Shown here: positions 57,412 to 64,000 of the stretch, piece after piece
Numbering within the stretch: the stretch's first letter is position 1
Layout: each line of letters begins with the position of its first letter
From: Anthoceros angustus
Lineage: Eukaryota; Streptophyta; Anthocerotopsida; Anthocerotales; Anthocerotaceae
Assembly: GCA_010909165.1 (NCBI GenBank)
Contig: VJWM01000151.1
Span: 310,001 to 374,000, forward strand
Direction of reading: 5' to 3'
DNA length: 64,000 nt
Program-made: the position numbers and the translations under genes
The notes under the pieces: model-generated
Databases searched by the model: none
Told to the model about the DNA's origin: nothing
What the model saw: the letters and a program-made list of their open reading frames with translations, nothing else

Positions 57412-57798
57412 TCATCTTTGATAACCCTCTCCTGGGGTGTCATTTATATGAAACTCAGCTCCCATTACAAAGTACTTTCCCGGTCCTACACGTTTGCCTT
57501 TCAAAGTTTTGCTTGCAATTTCCTTGGCTTTGATTTTAGTTACTGAACGGTCCACCATAGCCCTTCTAGTGTCTCTTTTATAATAGTCAATATCAAATAC
57601 ATATTTGGGATAAGCTTGAGGAGTGATTGGTGTCTTGAGCGGTGTAGCTGGTGCATGAACACGATAATCTTTAGCATCAGGAAGAGCGTCCAAATACTCA
57701 GTAGTAGCTGGTGGACCTGTAATTTCCCATGGTCTTTTCAACCAGCTCAGGAATCCTTTAGTGGTTTTAGATGCTATGTTTTTTAGATATTTTGACAT
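57412..57798 (-). CDS. small mitochondrial-type protein, possibly complex I B14.5a/NDUFA7-like
   Basis: An uninterrupted 128-residue frame with an ATG at 57798. It contains LKRPWEITGPPATTEYLDAL, DYRVHAPAT and VFDIDYYKRDTRRAMV. The YYxRDxRR block and the WEITGP start recall the plant B14.5a/NDUFA7 accessory subunit of respiratory complex I, as I remember it. Without a search this stays tentative. The composition is AT-rich like the neighbouring PFK gene and unlike the GC-rich kinases. No intron is visible, so it may be a retrocopy or a naturally intronless gene. Confidence 0.4.
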   Translation of the reverse strand: MSKYLKNIASKTTKGFLSWLKRPWEITGPPATTEYLDALPDAKDYRVHAPATPLKTPITPQAYPKYVFDIDYYKRDTRRAMVDRSVTKIKAKEIASKTLKGKRVGPGKYFVMGAEFHINDTPGEGYQR

Positions 57799-57900
57799 TT
57801 TAGGAGTTCTTCTAACTTAGTTGGTGTATTGGTCTCTCACTAATCTTCTTCCATAAAATTAAAATGAATGCTACCTATGGTTTATAATTACATGCAGTAG

Positions 57901-57901
57901 A

Positions 57902-57941
<40 letters not shown>
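57901..57941. repeat. (TTA)n microsatellite
   Basis: Thirteen uninterrupted ATT units. Confidence 0.97.
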
Positions 57942-57943
<2 letters not shown>

Positions 57944-58336
57944 AATTTTACATAGGCAATTCATCAAATAACATAGTTTTAGAAGTTTGCATATCAAATC
58001 TATAAATTCCCATATGAAAATATTTATCCTCACTTTTTAATTGACAGTAATATTATTAAAACTAGAGTTACTTAAAATTTATCTTACATAAATATGTTTT
58101 TAGACAAATTGATATCTTGGTCCATGTTGCATTGTTGTCACAATTTCAAAAAAGAAGTATACTTCATAAATTCAGTGCAATAGCTCCATAAGTGTTAAAA
58201 ATAGAATTAGAAGTTTTTCAAAGCTCCACATTGTACATTACCTTGTTTCATTAGTAGAAACTTGTAAACAAAAAATATTTTAATACTTCAGTACATTGTA
58301 ACTTGGCCGTTGTATTGTTTAGTAGTTTGAAAAACA

Positions 58337-59923
58337 ATGTGTAGCACTAGCCTACAACTTCATCCTCGGATGATAGAGTTTTCTTGCAAATTTGTTCACC
58401 CTCTCTACCTATGGCGGTGCTCAAATATGATAAATATAAACATGAGAAGATCTTTTGGGTTGGCAAAGAAAAGAAATTTTGCAATGATAGCGATGACCAG
58501 AGATAAAGGACATAGCTCTAAAAAAGGGACAGAAGGAGAATTTAGTTTTAAACTTCCTCATATTACAGATCAATTTTCGATTGAAGCTATACCGTCCACA
58601 TTTTGTAACAAGACAGGAACATGTGTAGTACCAGATATCAGACCAGGACATAAATTGGAAGATAAACATAAAGTCTTTGTACATGATGATGATAGAGTAT
58701 TATTAAAGGTGATTAAATATGCACAAGATTCACATTCTTCAAGTGAGAGTGCTGTTGAAAGAAGAAATGGAGGAGATTTTCATCCTCAATGGGTACCTCG
58801 AGCTGGACCTCGAAGTAAAATATATTTTGACCCGACTGAAGTGAAAGCTGCTATAGTGACATGTGGAGGTTTATGTCCCGGTTTAAATGATGTAATTAGA
58901 CAAGTAGTGTTGACCTTAGAAGTTTATGGAGTTACTGAGATCATAGGAATTTCTTATGGATATAGAGGATTCTTTGATGAGAATTTGACAGATATTCCTT
59001 TAACAAGGCACATAGTTCAAAACATTCATCTGGTAGGGGGTAGTCTATTAGGTGTTTCTAGAGGTGGAGCCAAAACCTCAGACATTGTAGAAAGTTTGGA
59101 AAGACGAGGAATCAATATGTTATTTGTTCTTGGTGGAAATGGAACTCATGCTGGTGCCCAGGCAATACACGTAGAATGCCGTAAACGAAAGCTAAAAATT
59201 GTAGTTATAGGAGTACCGAAGACAATAGATAATGACATTTTATTGATGGATAAAACCTTTGGATTTGATACAGCCGTGGAAGAAGCACAACATGCAATAA
59301 ATGCAGCATATATCGAAGCTCAAAGTGCACATCATGGTATAGGAATTGTTAAATTGATGGGTAGATCTAGTGGTTTTATTGCAATGCATGCATCACTTGC
59401 AAGTGGGCAAGTTGACATTTGCTTAATCCCAGAAGTTCCTTTTGTATTGGAGGGTACTAATGGAGTATTGCATCATATTCGACATTTGTTAAATGAAAAA
59501 GGATTAGCTGTACTATGTGTTGCAGAAGGGGCGGGTCAAGAGCTATTAAAAAAAAGTGTAGGCACAGATGCTTCAGGAAATCCAATTCTAGGTGATATTG
59601 GCATACACATTCAACAACAAGTCAAAAAGTATTTTAAAGAGAGTGGCACACCTTGTGATGTAAAATACATAGACCCCACATACATGATCAGAGCATGTAG
59701 GGCTAATGCTTCAGATAGCATCTTATGTGCTATACTTGGTCAAAATGCAGTCCATGGTGCATTTGCTGGTTACAGTGGTATAACAGTTGGTTTGTGCAAC
59801 AACCATCATGTTTATTTACCAATTCCAGATGTTATTGCATATGATAAACATGTAGATCCTCATAGCCGTATGTGGCATCGTTGTATGACAGCTACAGGAC
59901 AACCAGAGTTTACTTCTTCCTAG
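58337..59923 (+). CDS. plant-type ATP-dependent 6-phosphofructokinase, intronless, with GGNGT in place of GGDGT
   Basis: 528 residues without interruption. Conserved PFK blocks in order: RAGPRSKIYF (155), CGGLCPGLND (177), GYRGF (208), GGSLLGVSRGG (234), GGNGT (266), VPKTIDNDI (293), FGFDTAVEEAQ (308), KLMGRSSGF (339), IPEVPF (364), AEGAGQELL, DPTYMIRA and NAVHGAFAGYSG. This is the plant ATP-PFK group, which makes fructose-1,6-bisphosphate in glycolysis. The catalytic TIDND Asp residues are kept, but the Asp that helps bind Mg-ATP in bacterial PFK (D103, GGDG) is Asn here (codon AAT at 59138). PFP enzymes have GGDDS, so this is not PFP either. Land-plant PFK genes normally have many introns; their absence suggests a retrocopy. 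The first ATG may be too early: conserved sequence begins near residue 67. Whether it is active is open. Confidence 0.85.
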   Translation: MCSTSLQLHPRMIEFSCKFVHPLYLWRCSNMININMRRSFGLAKKRNFAMIAMTRDKGHSSKKGTEGEFSFKLPHITDQFSIEAIPSTFCNKTGTCVVPDIRPGHKLEDKHKVFVHDDDRVLLKVIKYAQDSHSSSESAVERRNGGDFHPQWVPRAGPRSKIYFDPTEVKAAIVTCGGLCPGLNDVIRQVVLTLEVYGVTEIIGISYGYRGFFDENLTDIPLTRHIVQNIHLVGGSLLGVSRGGAKTSDIVESLERRGINMLFVLGGNGTHAGAQAIHVECRKRKLKIVVIGVPKTIDNDILLMDKTFGFDTAVEEAQHAINAAYIEAQSAHHGIGIVKLMGRSSGFIAMHASLASGQVDICLIPEVPFVLEGTNGVLHHIRHLLNEKGLAVLCVAEGAGQELLKKSVGTDASGNPILGDIGIHIQQQVKKYFKESGTPCDVKYIDPTYMIRACRANASDSILCAILGQNAVHGAFAGYSGITVGLCNNHHVYLPIPDVIAYDKHVDPHSRMWHRCMTATGQPEFTSS

Positions 59924-61230
59924 ATTTAAGAGGCAACAGTTTAAAAGGCTAGAAAAAACTACTAGGCATATGTAGACAAGTTGACACATTCATACAAGAA
60001 GTAGGAATAGATGCATCCCAAGGTTGACCAATAGTTATCATCAAAATCAAAATAACATAAGAAGCCAATAATTTGATTTAAAATAGGCATGATGATGTTC
60101 GGCTTCAATTCTCTTCATTTTTTAAGCGAGGAAGAGACGAGCATGTTTCTCGACATGGATATAGAAGTTTGCCGAAGTGGTTAGAACCTTTGTTGCACAA
60201 AATGTTGTTGAAGAAAGTAACAACTTCAGCCAGCAAGTGGCTTTCAATTTCCCAATCTACCTAGCCTTACCAGGTTTGTCTTCTTTGCATAAATCCATTC
60301 TTTTTGTTTTCACTTGGGTGCTTCTATTTGGTTATACATGTGGTGTCAATGGAGAGCATAGACTATTCTATGGTCCACGTAAATTTTGTTAAAGTAGCAG
60401 CATTAAATTCAGGTACCATACTAAGAATGAGGATCATTAAATTCAGGTGCCATACTGAGAATGAGGATCGATATGTCAGGAGAAGGAGACTTAAATACTT
60501 CCTATGTTAGGGACACTTATATAAATTGGATGACAAAAAAGTAAGCATCTTGAATTTGTTTCCTTCTTGCTTTTAATTTTATTTATTTATAATGACTTTG
60601 GTACTCATGCTCCTTGACTCTTCTCTAGTTTTCAAAAAACTTCATAGTGGGGATTGAGAGCCGGATTGTGAAAACTTTTGCATCTTCACCATAAATGATG
60701 TTTCAGGCACACTTGATGTGAGAATTCTACACGTGATTTTAAAGTCCAAAGCTTGGCCTGCAGAATTAATATATAATCATTCTTGAAAACCATCTCTTGT
60801 AGAAACTCTAAAATCAGTTATATCTGATTTTACTATTAGGTCCTTCGTTTTTTAGTAAAATTTTATATTAATATATAATCATTCTTCAGATACACCTCTT
60901 GTAGGAACTCTAAACTTATCGAGTCACCAGGCTTCTGGCAGCTTGAAACGGCAGTACATAATGGAGTACGTAGGGTTTTTCAGTCGTTATGTACACCTAA
61001 TTACTTACACGACCTCGTTCCTTAATCAGTAACTCTGAAATCATGACCAGTGCGGCAAGGACAGGCGGGTCTCTAAAGCGCTTCACAGTGTACATACGTC
61101 CACCCGCTGGACCCTCTTCTGTCGTGGTGTTGGACCAGGATTTGGTGATCGGTTCTAGAGAGGTTGGAGGAAAAAAGGTCGAGGATGCGGGACTTCGAGT
61201 GGCCTACGGAAAAGCATTCGTCAAGAAGGA
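59924..61230. other. AT-rich spacer with two short duplications
   Basis: A 34-bp tandem duplication at 60401-60468 (CATTAAATTCAGGT(A/G)CCATA core) and a direct repeat ATTAATATATAATCATTCTT at 60765 and 60867. No gene recognised. The plus-strand ORF 61043-61261 overlaps the end of the PPR gene and looks accidental. Confidence 0.6.
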
Positions 61231-64000
61231 TTATGTTCTCCAACTTAAGCCCCCGACCTGAGATTCATCATTGTTTACTGGAGAAATTGGGGGAAAATGC
61301 GATTGCTGCAAATACTCGGCGAAGTGCATCTCATGCGACACCATGGCTGCCAAATCAAGCCTCCCTGCCTCCTTGTAGAAGTCTATTACGCGGCTGTAGG
61401 TGACTGAGCTCGGTTCGCAGCCGTTTTGCTTCATTCTCTTGAACATTCTGGTAACAGCTTCAAGCAGACCCATCTTGCCGTAGACAGTGATGATGTTCGT
61501 GTAGGTCACCACGTCCAGGTGCAAACCATCCCGTTGCATGTCCATAGACAGTCGGAGAGCCAAGTCGAACTTGCCAGCTGTTCCGTAAGCATATATCATA
61601 GCATTGTAAGCAGCTACATTGAGCTTGAACTTGCCATGTCTCAGCTGCTCACATGCTTCCACGGCTTCGTCCTGCTTCCCAGCCAGGGCGAAAATGTTAA
61701 TAGACCTCACAAGGGCTTCCTGTTCAGCGGGAAACTCCTCTTCATCTTCAGACCCTGAAGAATCATCCATAGGTTCCATCACTAATCCAGCTTTTCTGAG
61801 AACGCCCTCTATCATGTCATGAGCTGCATCGCCTATTTCAAATATGGCTTCCTGCATTTGCAGATAAATCTGCGCAGCTGCCTGCAGCCTTCCAGCCCTG
61901 GAATACAGGCCCATGACCGAGTAGAATCCTTCCAGGTCTTTCAGAAGGCCTCTATCTTGCATCCGACCTGCAACAACAAGTGCTTGATCCAGCAGGTCTG
62001 CATCCTTGTAAAGATTAAGCATGACGGTCATCGTAACCTGATTTGCTAGTCCCATACGTTCCAGCTGACCATATTGCTTCTCTGCCTCGTCCAAAAATCC
62101 TGCCTTTCCAAGAATGTCAATCATCAAATTGCACACAAAAACATCTATGTCAAAGCCAAGCTGTTGCATTTCTGAGAAGAGGGCTCTCGCCTCATCCACC
62201 ATCCCTAACCTGCCCAAGACTTTCAACAAAGAAGTGTAAGCCACAACGTTGGAAGAGAATCCTGCCTTTTTCATAGCCTCATGTGTAACCTTTGCATCTT
62301 GCACGGATCCTGCTTCACAGAACGCATTGAGCAGTGCTCCATAGGACACTTCATCTGGTGAAATTCCATCCCTTTGCATCTGCTTAAAGGTTCTAAAAGC
62401 CTCTTTAGCTTGACCCGATCTACCATAAAGCCCCAAAACAGCACCATAAGTAGCTTGCTTTGGCTTAAATCCACGACCAAGCATGACATTCAAAATCCGT
62501 TCTGCTTCTTGAATAAGGCCTGAGGAAGCACACATCTGTATCACCGAGTTGAAGGTAATCTCATCTGCTGCGACTCCCATCTCCTCCAAACCGTCAAACA
62601 GGCAAACAGCCTGCGTGCATCTTCTCTTCAGACCATACGCCTTTATCATGGCATTGAAGACACCCACTTCTGGCATCACTGCCGTCTCTTTGTACGTCCA
62701 GAAAACCTTCTCAGCATCCTGCCACAGTCCTTGCTCCCCATAGGCATTGATGATGACAGAAAATGTCTTGGGCGAAAAGGCTTCAGCAGAATGAAAGGCC
62801 TGCTGTGCACTCTCTGCATCAGCCAGAAGACCAGCCTTGATGTACATGACCACAATTTTGGCAATCACAGCCTGTCCTAGCACATACTCCGGCTGCTTCA
62901 TGTGCTCCAGAATATCTTCCGTCTCCTTCACCATACCTGAGTCACAAGTGATGAGAAGGAGCGTTCGGCACGTCACAGCGTCTGGCTCCAAACCACCTGC
63001 CTTCATCTTCTCCAGGTACTCCATGGCAGCTCCCACTTCTCCTTCCTTTGCGCAGATGGAAATCAGAATGTTGTAAGTAGCCTCATCTGGCACAGGACCA
63101 TGTTCCTCCATCCGTTTGTACAGAGCAACCGCTTCATCTCTGCGTCCAGAGCACCCACATATGTAAATCATAGTGTTGAATGTAATGACGTCTGGGGACA
63201 CACCTGCCTGAATCATGTCAGCAAAGACTCTGGAAGCTCGGATGTAGTGGCCAGCACGACCATACATACCTATCATGGTGTTGTAAGCAGCAGAGTCACG
63301 GGCCCTTCCACCCACTCCGTCTGCATCCTCCCCTCGCCCCGGACCCGACCTCATTGTCTCCCCACTACGTCCCACCGACCCACTGAACACCATCTCAGCA
63401 GCCTCCAAATCACCAGCCCTTCTATGCAAGTTGATCACCGTGTTAACAGTCACGTCATCAGGCTCCAACCCTCGTCCCTGCATTTCCTCAAACCACAACA
63501 AGGCCTCCTCTCTCCTCCCCGCCCTCCCACACGCATCAATCAAAGTAGAAAAACTCACATTCGTCGGCTCCACATTCTCCGTCCCCATCCCCTCCCACAA
63601 CCTATTCACCTCCCCCCACATCCCAGCTCTCCCAAGAACCTTGAACATGATATTATAAAACACCACACTAGGCCGGTAATTCAGCTGCCTCTTGATCCAG
63701 CCAAAAACCTCCACAGCCCTGCGCCAATCCCGCTGCTCATTCAGAACCCTAGACAAGTCCCTGCTACCAAGCCTGCCGGCCCAGGGAGCCAACACCCCCT
63801 CCACATCACTTCCAGAGCGCAGAGCTTCAAGCACGGCAGCAACTGCCCCCCCGTACTTCTTCTTTACGTGCCTCCCTGTCTGGCTTTCCCAAGGTCTCCA
63901 ATCCTTGTGAGCCGCCTCTAGCAGCTGGTCCCCAGAGCTTGCCGCACAGGGCGGCTGAAAGACATTGTGCAATCCCTTCACCAGGCGGCCTGCATCCTGC
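61231..64000 (-). CDS. long P-type PPR protein, 5'-partial
   Basis: More than 920 residues, open without a stop and running off the right edge; the first in-window codons read through 63981 to 64000, so the true start is outside. At least twenty 35-residue PPR units follow one another (for example VFYNIMFKVLGRAGMWGEVN, VSFSTLIDACGRAGRREEAL, AYNTMIGMYGRAGHYIRASR, ATYNILISICAKEGEVGAAM). They are pure P type, with no E/DYW end, and a short acidic insert (DDSSGSEDEEEF) lies between repeats. By layout it resembles Arabidopsis At1g73710-type proteins. P-type PPRs bind organellar RNA and affect its stability, splicing or translation. No intron seen in the window. Confidence 0.9.
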   Translation of the reverse strand, partial: QDAGRLVKGLHNVFQPPCAASSGDQLLEAAHKDWRPWESQTGRHVKKKYGGAVAAVLEALRSGSDVEGVLAPWAGRLGSRDLSRVLNEQRDWRRAVEVFGWIKRQLNYRPSVVFYNIMFKVLGRAGMWGEVNRLWEGMGTENVEPTNVSFSTLIDACGRAGRREEALLWFEEMQGRGLEPDDVTVNTVINLHRRAGDLEAAEMVFSGSVGRSGETMRSGPGRGEDADGVGGRARDSAAYNTMIGMYGRAGHYIRASRVFADMIQAGVSPDVITFNTMIYICGCSGRRDEAVALYKRMEEHGPVPDEATYNILISICAKEGEVGAAMEYLEKMKAGGLEPDAVTCRTLLLITCDSGMVKETEDILEHMKQPEYVLGQAVIAKIVVMYIKAGLLADAESAQQAFHSAEAFSPKTFSVIINAYGEQGLWQDAEKVFWTYKETAVMPEVGVFNAMIKAYGLKRRCTQAVCLFDGLEEMGVAADEITFNSVIQMCASSGLIQEAERILNVMLGRGFKPKQATYGAVLGLYGRSGQAKEAFRTFKQMQRDGISPDEVSYGALLNAFCEAGSVQDAKVTHEAMKKAGFSSNVVAYTSLLKVLGRLGMVDEARALFSEMQQLGFDIDVFVCNLMIDILGKAGFLDEAEKQYGQLERMGLANQVTMTVMLNLYKDADLLDQALVVAGRMQDRGLLKDLEGFYSVMGLYSRAGRLQAAAQIYLQMQEAIFEIGDAAHDMIEGVLRKAGLVMEPMDDSSGSEDEEEFPAEQEALVRSINIFALAGKQDEAVEACEQLRHGKFKLNVAAYNAMIYAYGTAGKFDLALRLSMDMQRDGLHLDVVTYTNIITVYGKMGLLEAVTRMFKRMKQNGCEPSSVTYSRVIDFYKEAGRLDLAAMVSHEMHFAEYLQQSHFPPISPVNNDESQVGGLSWRT

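Noticed and set aside
61043-61261. 72-residue plus-strand ORF overlapping the end of the PPR gene
   Set aside because: Overlaps a well-supported coding end on the other strand and has no known motif.
63100-63921. 273-residue plus-strand ORF in the PPR gene
   Set aside because: Complement of regular PPR repeats; the minus frame is clearly the coding one.

Overview
This window is nuclear DNA of a streptophyte, most likely a land plant. The evidence is genes interrupted by short GT-AG introns, plant receptor kinases (a SOBIR1-like LRR kinase and a wall-associated-kinase-like family), a PP2C of the plant PP2C55/80 type, a very long PPR protein, a plant-type ATP-phosphofructokinase, an ALS3/UPF0014 transporter, and plant-style copia and gypsy retroelements. 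High CpG content and the kinds of repeat protein present hint at a non-seed plant or charophyte relative. That is only an impression; the species cannot be read from the sequence.

Layout. 1-5.6 kb: a decayed minus-strand DUF7869-type repeat protein whose middle is tandemly duplicated. 6.9-10.9 kb: a decayed plus-strand gene that ends in what looks like a DNA adenine/cytosine-N4 type methyltransferase fold, with a GC-rich minisatellite in a probable intron. 11.3-13 kb: the copia RNase H end and a short 3' LTR. 14.4-15.4 kb: a SWIM-finger transposase remnant with one intron and one internal stop. 16-28.4 kb: GC-rich, gene-free DNA made of duplicated, mostly minus-strand gag/coiled-coil-like debris, with a tRNA-derived SINE head.

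28.6-42 kb is a segmental duplication. Each unit carries a WAKL-like receptor kinase on the plus strand, followed by an ALS3-like gene on the minus strand. In unit A (28.6-32.1 kb) the kinase still has its LRR ectodomain, but both genes are broken. In unit B (37.4-42.0 kb) the kinase is broken and lacks LRRs, while the ALS3-like gene looks intact with four exons; unit B also holds fragments of a CCCH zinc-finger gene and a cytochrome P450.

45.2-50.4 kb holds two host genes on the minus strand: the SOBIR1-like receptor kinase and a four-exon PP2C phosphatase. 51-56 kb is repeat-rich, with a gypsy integrase/chromodomain end and its LTR. 56.2-61 kb is an AT-rich block with two intronless ORFs: a possible complex I subunit and a phosphofructokinase whose Mg-binding GGDGT motif reads GGNGT. 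61.2-64 kb is a PPR gene on the minus strand that runs off the right edge.

The probable working host genes are the ALS3-like transporter, the SOBIR1-like kinase, the PP2C, the PFK, the small mitochondrial-type ORF and the PPR gene. They share no pathway; this is ordinary eukaryotic gene order among repeats.
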